Shown one piece after another: positions 26,158 through 33,314 of a stretch of 45,373 bases of DNA. Within the stretch, counting starts at the first letter, position 1. Each line of letters opens with the position of its first letter. Origin of the DNA: Clostridia bacterium (lineage in GTDB: Bacteria > Bacillota > Clostridia > DUPQ01); contig JAFGIJ010000086.1 in the NCBI GenBank assembly GCA_016929655.1, forward strand, positions 1 to 45,373, in the 5' to 3' direction. The position numbers and the translations under genes were made by a program. Under the pieces are notes generated by a model. It did not search any database and was not told the DNA's origin. It worked only from the letters and a program-made list of their open reading frames with translations.

Positions 26158-27120
26158 TTGAAGTGCTTGTATTGTGGTAAAGAGCTAAGAGCATCTAGTC
26201 CTGATGAAATTAAAAATAATTGGCACAGAAAATGCGTAAAGGATTTTTTTGGAATCGGAGAAATGCCACTTCTGGATATTTCCAACGATCAGCTCATTAA
26301 AATAGCGGAAAATGCAGTTAACCAAGGGATTACAATTCCCGGCGTACAAAAAAAGATTTCTTTGCACCTTTCAGGAAACGAAGACAAAAGACTGACGATT
26401 GTTGATTATCCTACTGGGTTCATTTTAAAACCTCAGACTGAAGAGTTCGAATCGCTCCCTGAATTTGAGTTTCTGGCAATGCGCCTTGCTGAAATGGCAG
26501 GAATATCGACAGTACCCAACGGGCTTGTAAAACTGAATGACAGGTATGCCTATATTACAAAACGTATCGACAGGGATATTTCCGGTAATTCTGCAAAACT
26601 ATATGCCATGGAAGATTTCTGCCAGCTTGCAAACAGGCTTACCTCGGATAAGTATAAGGGATCATATGAAAACTGCGGAAAAATAATAAAGCGGTTTTCT
26701 CATCGTCCGGGTCTTGATTTATCCGAATTGTTCATAAGGATTGTGTTTTCCTTTATCATAGGAAATTCAGATATGCATTTGAAGAATTTTTCCCTTGTTG
26801 AAACTGAACCTTCAAGCAGACAATTTTATTTATCCAAGGCCTATGATATGCTGCCTGTTAATATTATTATCCCAGAGGACAATGAACAACTTGCACTTAC
26901 ACTCAATGGGAAAAGAAGCAGGATAGAAAGAAATGATTTCCTGGCGTTTGCTGGTATCTGTGAAATTCCTCTTAAGGCAGCGACAGGTATGATGGAAAAG
27001 TTGTGTTCCATGACAGATTCGTTTCTTCTGGAATGTGACCAATCCTATTTATCCGTTGAAAACAAGACAAAAACCAAGGAATTGATTCTGCAGCGAGTAC
27101 GGAATATCAGTTCTGTATAA
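26158..27120 (+). CDS. hipT: HipT-type serine/threonine kinase toxin (split HipA C-terminal domain)
   Basis: 320 residues from a TTG start with GAGGTG upstream. An N-terminal zinc-finger-like motif (Cys3, Cys6, His23, Cys26) precedes the HipA kinase fold. Seen in order: the Gly-rich loop TIPGVQKK (59-66), the ATP-site Lys91 in ILKP, Glu102 in LPEFEF, the catalytic Asp205 in IGNSDMHLKN and the metal-binding Asp230 in AYDMLP. HipA-family toxins phosphorylate aminoacyl-tRNA synthetases (GltX for HipA, TrpS for E. coli HipT) and so halt translation; the target here is unknown. The position equal to HipA Ser150 is Thr59. No kinase motif is missing, so it should be active. Confidence 0.88.
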   Translation: MKCLYCGKELRASSPDEIKNNWHRKCVKDFFGIGEMPLLDISNDQLIKIAENAVNQGITIPGVQKKISLHLSGNEDKRLTIVDYPTGFILKPQTEEFESLPEFEFLAMRLAEMAGISTVPNGLVKLNDRYAYITKRIDRDISGNSAKLYAMEDFCQLANRLTSDKYKGSYENCGKIIKRFSHRPGLDLSELFIRIVFSFIIGNSDMHLKNFSLVETEPSSRQFYLSKAYDMLPVNIIIPEDNEQLALTLNGKRSRIERNDFLAFAGICEIPLKAATGMMEKLCSMTDSFLLECDQSYLSVENKTKTKELILQRVRNISSV

Positions 27121-27202
27121 CGAATTATACTCTGTCTGAAAAAATCTTTTTTTTCGTTTCAAAGCCAGCAATGCATTATATTTCAAGCAATATTTTCCAC
27201 AA

Positions 27203-27217
27203 GCAACCACTGGTTGC
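27203..27217. promoter_or_regulatory. Palindrome upstream of the membrane XRE regulator
   Basis: GCAACCA-C-TGGTTGC is a perfect 7-bp inverted repeat in the 176-bp gap after hipT. A further half site TTGCAACCA lies at about 27245-27253. It could be the operator of the following XRE gene. No convincing terminator for hipT was found in this gap. Confidence 0.4.
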
Positions 27218-27296
27218 GAATGTTCAAGGGATGATTGATGGTATTGCAACCATGACTACATTAAAATTTGGTATGATACTAAATGGAGGAGCAAAT

Positions 27297-27905
27297 ATGA
27301 AACTACAGGAAAAAATACTTTACTATCGGAAAAAATCAGGCCTATCCCAGGAAGCACTTGCTGAAAAACTGGGAGTATCCAGACAGGCGGTCAGCAAATG
27401 GGAAACAGGAGAGGCTGTCCCGGAAATTGGCAAAATACTTCTTTTGGCAAAAACATTTGACATTACTACAGATAGTCTGTTGAATGATGATGATCCTATT
27501 GAGGACACATCGGAATCCTATGGCTTTGATAGAACAGGAACTGGTGGAAATACCTGGGTGGACAGTATCCCCGGAGTGCTTGGCAAATTGCTTCGTCGTT
27601 ATGGATGGCTATTTGGAGTATATATGGCAGTTGCCGGATTCTTTTTTATTTTAATTGGATCTGGTGCAAGACTTATAAGCAAAAGAATGTTCAGTGGATT
27701 TGGAGACAATTTATTCCCTTCGGATCAAATTTTCTTTGACCAGACAGCATCATTGCCTGGGTTTGATATTATGACAAACAATCCTATTTCAATAATGGGT
27801 TCTGTTATTATAGTAATTGGAATTATTCTTATGGTTGCTGGAATTATTCTGACGGTGATATTGAAAAGAATGAGTAAAAAGCAAGTCGAATATCCTAATA
27901 ATTAG
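27297..27905 (+). CDS. XRE-family regulator with two C-terminal membrane helices
   Basis: 202 residues from the ATG with GGAGGAG upstream; the open frame extends further 5' without a ribosome site. The helix-turn-helix (about 1-60: KLQEKILYYRKKSGLSQEAL, then LGVSRQAVSKWETGEAVPE) is canonical. Two hydrophobic segments follow at about 108-132 (GWLFGVYMAVAGFFFILIG) and 165-192 (ISIMGSVIIVIGIILMVAG). A DNA-binding domain tethered to the membrane is implied; this layout is frequent in Firmicutes, often linked to sensing the cell envelope, but targets here are unknown. Confidence 0.85.
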   Translation: MKLQEKILYYRKKSGLSQEALAEKLGVSRQAVSKWETGEAVPEIGKILLLAKTFDITTDSLLNDDDPIEDTSESYGFDRTGTGGNTWVDSIPGVLGKLLRRYGWLFGVYMAVAGFFFILIGSGARLISKRMFSGFGDNLFPSDQIFFDQTASLPGFDIMTNNPISIMGSVIIVIGIILMVAGIILTVILKRMSKKQVEYPNN

Positions 27906-27988
27906 GAGAAAATTATTATTTAAAATTAAGAACATCGTTGAAATACACGGATTTCGATGTTCGATTATAGTGAAATTTGAGGTGAAAA

Positions 27989-28348
27989 ATGACAAAAGCA
28001 AATACATGGCAAACCGTTGGAATTTTCTTTTTAAGTATATCAGTATTATTGGCAGGATTATTCATAGGGCTATCTTTAAGGCATGATAACGAAGCAAATT
28101 CTGTTATGACAATTGAGCAGGCATCAAAATATCTGGATTTAAGCACTGAAGATATTACTGACATAATAATATGGGAATCTGCCCATTCTGAGATTTTCAA
28201 TTCAGAGATAATGAAACTGCCATATTATATCGTTGACAGGGAAAGATATTTTAACTCAGCAGATTTGGCATCTTGGGTGCATAATGTGTCAACCAGAAGG
28301 GTTTTCAATAAATTTGTATCAATGAATATTGGGTGGGCAACAAACTAA
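27989..28348 (+). CDS. Small membrane-anchored protein with excisionase-like helix-turn-helix
   Basis: 119 residues. One N-terminal membrane helix (about 9-29, TVGIFFLSISVLLAGLFIG) is followed by a domain that resembles the excisionase/MerR-type HTH_17 family: MTIEQASKYLDLSTEDI, then LPYYIVDRERYFNSADLASWV. Such domains usually bind DNA, yet here the domain is on a membrane anchor. The charge pattern does not settle whether it faces the cytosol or the outside. GAGGTG precedes the ATG. The gene lies 83 nt after the membrane XRE regulator and may be its partner. The family assignment is by pattern only. Confidence 0.6.
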   Translation: MTKANTWQTVGIFFLSISVLLAGLFIGLSLRHDNEANSVMTIEQASKYLDLSTEDITDIIIWESAHSEIFNSEIMKLPYYIVDRERYFNSADLASWVHNVSTRRVFNKFVSMNIGWATN

Positions 28349-28356
28349 TTATTTCC

Positions 28357-28398
28357 ACACTTTGGTTTGCAGAAACTATTTTTTGCAGACCAAAGTGT
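28357..28398. terminator. Bidirectional hairpin between convergent genes
   Basis: The arms ACACTTTGGTTTGCA (28357-28371) and TGCAGACCAAAGTGT (28384-28398) form 15 pairs with one G-U wobble and a 12-nt loop. No T-run follows on either strand, so termination is inferred from the strong stem and the convergent layout. Confidence 0.6.
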
Positions 28399-28808
28399 TA
28401 ATCAGAGTGCCCTTTAGAACGAAATACAAACAGTCGGTTCAATATATAGCCTGTACCTGTATAGAATACCATTCCGAGAATTACTCCAATGGTTTCATTG
28501 ATACCTGCAACATCAATAAGAAGATATTGCAGTAATTGGGTAAGACCTAGCAAAGAGCCGGTAACCAGCAGGAATTTCAAAGCCTGCTTTCCCGTTTTCT
28601 CAGTACTTCTGAATGTGAATTTTCTGTTCAGTATAAAGCTGACTGTAATTCCGACTGCATAACCGGCCAGGGTATAAAGTGCATAATGTATTCCTGTAAG
28701 CTTAAGCAAAAATATAACCAAAGCGGTTACCCCGGTGTTGACCAGACCAACTGCCCCGTAGCGTATCATTGTAAATATTTCAGCCAGAATCTTTTTTCTT
28801 TCAATCAC
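28398..28808 (-). CDS. GtrA-like membrane protein
   Basis: 136 residues with four hydrophobic helices (about 14-36, 40-60, 76-97, 103-122) and the GtrA family pattern: IRYGAVGLVNTGVTALV, then FILNRKFTFR and a repeat YILNRLFVFR. Family members help flip polyprenyl-linked sugars for surface glycan modification. The chosen GTG start has no ribosome site but a TATAAT 7 nt upstream; an internal ATG (residue 14) also lacks one. No glycosyltransferase is adjacent, so its partner is elsewhere. Confidence 0.85.
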   Translation of the reverse strand: MIERKKILAEIFTMIRYGAVGLVNTGVTALVIFLLKLTGIHYALYTLAGYAVGITVSFILNRKFTFRSTEKTGKQALKFLLVTGSLLGLTQLLQYLLIDVAGINETIGVILGMVFYTGTGYILNRLFVFRSKGHSD

Positions 28809-28815
28809 ATATGCA

Positions 28816-28821
28816 ATTATA
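28816..28821 (-). promoter_or_regulatory. -10 element of the gtrA-like gene
   Basis: TATAAT on the minus strand, 7 nt before the GTG start. No obvious -35. It predicts a leaderless transcript. Confidence 0.45.
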
Positions 28822-28856
28822 TAACAAATATCTTTTTACTGACTTAATTTTGATGG

Positions 28857-28862
28857 TATTAT
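28857..28862 (+). promoter_or_regulatory. -10 element of apbE
   Basis: TATTAT, 6 nt before the ATG, with TTTACT 16 bp upstream as a weak -35. No ribosome site is visible, so the mRNA may start at the ATG. The 60-bp gap to the gtrA-like gene therefore holds two divergent, overlapping promoters. Confidence 0.45.
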
Positions 28863-28868
28863 TTAATT

Positions 28869-29849
28869 ATGAAGAAACTTTTCATTCTGATGATTGCAGT
28901 AACAGTGATTTTAACATCCTGTACCCCGGTACAGGAACCATATTCAAAGACTGAATTTTATCTGGGTACTGTTGTAACCATTATAATTTATGATAAAAAC
29001 GCTGAAGAATTGATGGACGGAGCAATGCTTGAAATCGAGAGGTTAGAAAATCTTCTGTCCGGAAATATTGAAGACAGTGACATTTCAAAAATTAATTCAG
29101 CTGCAGGAATCGAAGCAGTTGAGGTTTCTGCTGAAACTCATGAAGTTATAACAAAGGGTATTGAATATCATGAAACAAGCAACGGACTTTTTGATATAAG
29201 CATCGGTCCGCTTGTTGATTTATGGGGTATAGGAACAACAAATGCAAGGGTTCCGACTCAGGATGAAATTAATATAGCTATGGACAATATTGATATAGAT
29301 GCAATAGTAAGCGATGGGAAAAGAGTAATTCTTCTTAATGAAGACATGAAAATTGATTTAGGAGGGATTGCCAAGGGATACATTGCTGACAGAGTAGCAG
29401 AGTATCTAAAGAAAAATGGCTGCGATGGGGCGATAATCAATCTTGGGGGCAATGTACTCACGGTCGGTGAAAAACCCGATGGAACCAAATGGAGAATAGG
29501 AATACAGAATCCATTTGAAGCTACAGGAACATATATCAGGGTGGTGGAAGTTGAAGAAATGTCAGTGGTAACCTCAGGTTCATATGAAAGGTTCTTTGTA
29601 GAGGATGGAATTACATATCACCACATACTTGATCCAAATACAGGTTATCCTGTAGAAACGGACATTGCAGGCGTTTCCATTATTAGCAGTCGTTCAGTCG
29701 ATGGGGATGGTCTTTCTACCACAGTGTTCGCTATGGGATATGAAAAAGGAATCAGCCTGATAGAACTCATATCAGGAGTTGAGTGTATAATTATCTTGAA
29801 AGACGGAAATATTCAATATTCATCGGGAATAGCAGAATTTCTTGACTGA
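28869..29849 (+). CDS. apbE: FAD:protein FMN transferase, lipoprotein
   Basis: 326 residues. A lipoprotein signal ends in LTSC (Cys18). The ApbE domain has FYLGTVVTI near the start, FDISIGPLVDLWGIG, the KIDLGGIAKGYIAD core, GAIINLGGNVL, and the metal-binding HHILDPNTGYP near the C-terminus. It attaches FMN through a phosphodiester to Thr/Ser of target proteins (Rnf/Nqr subunits, flavin reductases) outside the membrane. No rnf or nqr gene is in the window. Confidence 0.94.
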   Translation: MKKLFILMIAVTVILTSCTPVQEPYSKTEFYLGTVVTIIIYDKNAEELMDGAMLEIERLENLLSGNIEDSDISKINSAAGIEAVEVSAETHEVITKGIEYHETSNGLFDISIGPLVDLWGIGTTNARVPTQDEINIAMDNIDIDAIVSDGKRVILLNEDMKIDLGGIAKGYIADRVAEYLKKNGCDGAIINLGGNVLTVGEKPDGTKWRIGIQNPFEATGTYIRVVEVEEMSVVTSGSYERFFVEDGITYHHILDPNTGYPVETDIAGVSIISSRSVDGDGLSTTVFAMGYEKGISLIELISGVECIIILKDGNIQYSSGIAEFLD

Positions 29850-29914
29850 TGTTTATTGAAAACAGGATAAAATTCCTATACCATTTAGAGGTAAAAGGAT
29901 AGCAGGAGATTACA

Positions 29915-30880
29915 ATGTTAAAAATTTGTTTTATTGGAGAAGTACTAATTGATTTCACTCCGGCAGGTCTTTCTTCAAATGGTAATATACTGTTTGAAAG
30001 AAATCCAGGTGGTGGACCGGCCAATGCAGCTGTTGCGGCAGCTGTTCTTGGAGCTCCGTCATATTTTATCGGAATGGCCGGGAATGATATGTTCGGAACT
30101 TTTCTTAAAAAGACATTTGAGGATAAGAATGTAAACACAGCCGGATTCCGGTATTGTGAAGATGTAAATACCACCCTTGCGTTTGTTCAGCTCGATGAAA
30201 CGGGAAACAGAAGTTTTTCCTTCTATAGAAATCCCGGTGCTGATATGATGCTTACGGAAAAGGATGTGGATTTCAGTATCATAGATGACTGCGATATACT
30301 ACATTTCTCATCAGTTAACATGAGTAAGGGAGAATCAAGGAATACAACAAGAAAAGTTGTTGATTATGCCAGGGGAAAGGGAAAGATAATCTCATTTGAC
30401 CCCAATCTCAGGGAACTTCTATGGGACAGCCTTGATGAAGCCAGGGAAATAATTGGTGAAATGATCGGATATTCAGATATCCTGAAGATATCAGGTGAAG
30501 AAATTGAATTTTTAACTGGAGAAAAGGATATAGTAAAGGCTACTGAAATTTTATTCAAGCGTAATATTCCCCTGATATTCACAACTCTTGGTCCTGATGG
30601 CTGCTATTACCAGCATAAAAGCGGCAGTGGATTCCTCAGGGCATATGCGACCGAGGTAGTTGATACAACCGGATCGGGAGATGCCTTTGTCGGAGCTGTG
30701 TTATATAAAACAGCGATACTTGAAAAGGAGATATCAGAGCTTAACAATGCTGAAATACATGAGATGGCAGATTTTGCAAATGCTGCAGGTTCCATAGCAG
30801 CGACGAAAAAGGGAGGAATTCCTTCCATGCCGGATGTGGACAGGGTCAATGAATGCAGGACCACGACACCATTGCTTTGA
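29915..30880 (+). CDS. PfkB-family carbohydrate kinase, probably fructokinase
   Basis: 321 residues with both PfkB signatures: PGGGPANAAVAAAVLG near the N-terminus and DTTGSGDAFVGAVL (about 248-262) with the catalytic Asp. ICFIGEVLIDFTP and SFYRNPGADMML are as in fructokinase and 2-keto-3-deoxygluconate kinase relatives. It phosphorylates a free sugar with ATP in the cytosol. AGGAG precedes the ATG. purN follows 9 nt later, although the two pathways are unrelated. Confidence 0.88.
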   Translation: MLKICFIGEVLIDFTPAGLSSNGNILFERNPGGGPANAAVAAAVLGAPSYFIGMAGNDMFGTFLKKTFEDKNVNTAGFRYCEDVNTTLAFVQLDETGNRSFSFYRNPGADMMLTEKDVDFSIIDDCDILHFSSVNMSKGESRNTTRKVVDYARGKGKIISFDPNLRELLWDSLDEAREIIGEMIGYSDILKISGEEIEFLTGEKDIVKATEILFKRNIPLIFTTLGPDGCYYQHKSGSGFLRAYATEVVDTTGSGDAFVGAVLYKTAILEKEISELNNAEIHEMADFANAAGSIAATKKGGIPSMPDVDRVNECRTTTPLL

Positions 30881-30889
30881 GGAGAAAAT

Positions 30890-31486
30890 ATGAGACTGAA
30901 AATAGGGGTTTTTGCATCCCATGGCGGAAGTAACATGCAGGCAATAATTGATGCATGCAGAGATGGCACAATTGATGGTGAAGTGAGTGTTGTGATATGC
31001 AACAATTCAACGGCATATGCTGTGGATAGAGCTAGGGCAGCAGGAATACCGGTATATCACCTGAGTGGTTCGAATTATCCTGATGCCGATGATTTGGATG
31101 AAGCAATGCTGCTGGTTCTTGAAAAACATAAGGTTAATTTGGTTGTACTTGCAGGGTACATGAAAAAAATGAGTCCTGCAATTTTGAAGAAGTTCAGTAA
31201 CAGGGTTCTAAACATACATCCGGCTCTGCTGCCAAGGCATGGAGGCAGCGGAATGTATGGAATGAAGGTTCATGAGGCAGTAATAGCCGACGAAGATACT
31301 GAAACGGGTGCTACTGTACACTTGGTCAATGATAAATACGACGATGGCAGTATATTAGGCCAGGTTGTTGTAAAGGTTGAGGAGGAGGATACACCGGACA
31401 TTCTTGCAAAAAAGGTTCTGCCCCAGGAGCATATGCTTTATGTGGAAACCCTTAGAAGAATCGCATCAGGTGAACTAAAAATCTAA
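30890..31486 (+). CDS. purN: Phosphoribosylglycinamide formyltransferase
   Basis: 198 residues, normal for PurN. The active-site residues of the Asn-His-Asp triad are in LNIHPALLP and NDKYDDG; the phosphate loop is SHGGSNMQAI near the start. It transfers formyl from 10-formyl-THF to GAR in purine synthesis. GAGGAG precedes the ATG. The rest of the pur genes are not here, which is unusual for a Firmicute, where purN normally lies in a long pur operon. Confidence 0.94.
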   Translation: MRLKIGVFASHGGSNMQAIIDACRDGTIDGEVSVVICNNSTAYAVDRARAAGIPVYHLSGSNYPDADDLDEAMLLVLEKHKVNLVVLAGYMKKMSPAILKKFSNRVLNIHPALLPRHGGSGMYGMKVHEAVIADEDTETGATVHLVNDKYDDGSILGQVVVKVEEEDTPDILAKKVLPQEHMLYVETLRRIASGELKI

Positions 31487-31553
31487 CTTATATTCTAGAA
31501 AAGGGAACCTCAACCCACCGGAAATCGTATATATACAAAGAGGATATTGAAAA

Positions 31554-31838
31554 ATGATTTCAGGGAAGCTTAAAACAAGACATATAATCTTCTTTTTCTG
31601 CATATTGTTTTATGTAATCAATTTGCTTTGGATAGTTTTTTCCGGCAGATGTATATTTGCAGAAACCACAAGTGTCTATAATTGCATTATGCTGGTGCTT
31701 GATGCAGTCTTTTTGTTTATTTTCTATGCTTTTTTAAAAAAAGGTGCCCTGACAACAAGATATTTGAATATAATGTTTGTGGTACTTGTATTGATTCCTT
31801 TTCTGATTGCCCTGGCTTCAGGAGGGGTAAAATTCTAA
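31554..31838 (+). CDS. Small membrane protein, unknown function
   Basis: 94 residues with three hydrophobic segments (about 10-29, 40-60, 70-90) and little else. A ribosome-site-like AGAGGA lies before the ATG. I do not recognise a family. It is 24 nt upstream of the GlpA-like gene and may be the first gene of that operon. Confidence 0.6.
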   Translation: MISGKLKTRHIIFFFCILFYVINLLWIVFSGRCIFAETTSVYNCIMLVLDAVFLFIFYAFLKKGALTTRYLNIMFVVLVLIPFLIALASGGVKF

Positions 31839-31862
31839 ATATAGAAGAAATGGTCGGTGAAA

Positions 31863-33314
31863 ATGGATAAGATAAAAGATAACTATGACATCATGGTAAT
31901 TGGTGCAGGGGTTGTTGGGGGACTGATCGCCAGAAGTCTCTCATTTTTTAATGCAGCCATTTGTATCGTCGATAGGCACATAGACGCAGCAATGGGTGCA
32001 AGTGGAGCAAATTCAGGAATCGTACATGGTGGCTATGACGCAAAATCCGGAAGTCTTAAGGCAAAATTCAACATTCTTGGAACGGCCATGATGGAAGAAA
32101 CATGCAGGAAATTGGGAGTTCCATATAAGAACACAGGGTCTTTTGTAATAGCTTTTGGACCCGATGATGAACTTGAACTTGCCAGGCTTTACGAGAATGG
32201 AATCAAAGGTGGAATCAAAGGTCTTGAACTAATAAGTGGGGAAGAAGCAAGAAAGCTGGAACCTGCATTGAATGAGACGGTGACGAAAGCTCTTTGGTCA
32301 AAGACTGCAGGAGTGGTATCTCCCTACAAACTGAATATTTCAGCTGTTGAAAATGCAGTTATAAACGGAGTTGATTATCTAAGGGAAACCACTGTAACCG
32401 AAATTCAAAGGACAGAAAATGGTTTCAATGTCATTACTGACAAAGGTGCCTTGAATACAAAAGTAATAGTAAATTGTGCTGGAATCTATGCTGATGAAAT
32501 TGCCGGCATGGTCAATGACGGTTTTTTCAGCTTGACTCCAAGAAAGGGAGAATACCTTCTTATTGATAGGTCAGAGGGGGGGCTGGTAAAAAGAGTAATT
32601 TTCCAGACCCCGTCAGAAAAAGGAAAGGGCGTTCTGGTTATGACTACCGTTGACGGCAATCTGTTGATTGGTCCTGATGCAAACATCGCCGCATCCAAGG
32701 AAGATATTTCTACACATGCAGATAGTCTGGATTTTGTATATAAGACAGCCCTTAAAAGCTGCAGCAATCTTCATCTTGACAAAGTAATAACATCTTTTGC
32801 AGGATTACGGGCAACTCCTGACACAGGTGATTTTATAATTGGAGAAAGCAGGAAAGTTCCGGGGTTCTACAATGTAGCAGGTATTGAATCACCCGGACTG
32901 TCATCTGCACCGGCTATTGCAGAGTTTGTGGCAAATGAAATCAGCGAAATTCTCGGAGGACTGCCATATAAGGAAAATTATATAGAGGTTCTGGAAAGCC
33001 ACGAATTCTTCAGGGACATGACAATGGATGAAAAAGAACGGGCGATAAAGGAAAATCCGGAACACGGAAGATTGGTTTGCAGATGTGAAAGTGTCACCGA
33101 GGCAGAAGTCCTCGAGAGCATAAGAAGACCTGCAGGAGCCAGGACTGTTGACGGGGTAAAAAGAAGGACCAGAGCAGGAATGGGTCGATGCCAGGGAGGA
33201 TTTTGCATGCCGACTGTCGTGGAGATATTGTCAAAGGAACTTAAAATAGAAAAAGAGGAAGTCTTAAAGGGCGACAGAGGTTCATACATTCTTGCCGGGA
33301 GGAATCGGGGATGA
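31863..33314 (+). CDS. GlpA-like FAD-dependent oxidoreductase with C-terminal [2Fe-2S] domain
   Basis: 483 residues. The N-terminal FAD-binding motif MVIGAGVVGGLIARSL is followed by a DAO-type fold with GANSGIVHGGYD and LRATPDTGDF. The C-terminus is a BFD-type [2Fe-2S] domain: CRCESVTEAEV, then GMGRCQGGFC (four Cys). Anaerobic glycerol-3-phosphate dehydrogenase GlpA has this design. Together with the two next genes it forms the clostridial version of a GlpABC-like unit oxidising glycerol-3-phosphate or a similar 2-hydroxy compound. The ATG at 31863 is chosen; a GTG at 31857 is possible. It overlaps the next gene by 4 nt. Confidence 0.85.
   Translation: MDKIKDNYDIMVIGAGVVGGLIARSLSFFNAAICIVDRHIDAAMGASGANSGIVHGGYDAKSGSLKAKFNILGTAMMEETCRKLGVPYKNTGSFVIAFGPDDELELARLYENGIKGGIKGLELISGEEARKLEPALNETVTKALWSKTAGVVSPYKLNISAVENAVINGVDYLRETTVTEIQRTENGFNVITDKGALNTKVIVNCAGIYADEIAGMVNDGFFSLTPRKGEYLLIDRSEGGLVKRVIFQTPSEKGKGVLVMTTVDGNLLIGPDANIAASKEDISTHADSLDFVYKTALKSCSNLHLDKVITSFAGLRATPDTGDFIIGESRKVPGFYNVAGIESPGLSSAPAIAEFVANEISEILGGLPYKENYIEVLESHEFFRDMTMDEKERAIKENPEHGRLVCRCESVTEAEVLESIRRPAGARTVDGVKRRTRAGMGRCQGGFCMPTVVEILSKELKIEKEEVLKGDRGSYILAGRNRG

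Noticed and set aside
25362-28400. Genomic island integrated at tRNA-Pro
   Set aside because: No integrase and no repeat of the tRNA 3' end was found downstream; the accessory genes may still be mobile, but not by a visible tRNA-site mechanism.
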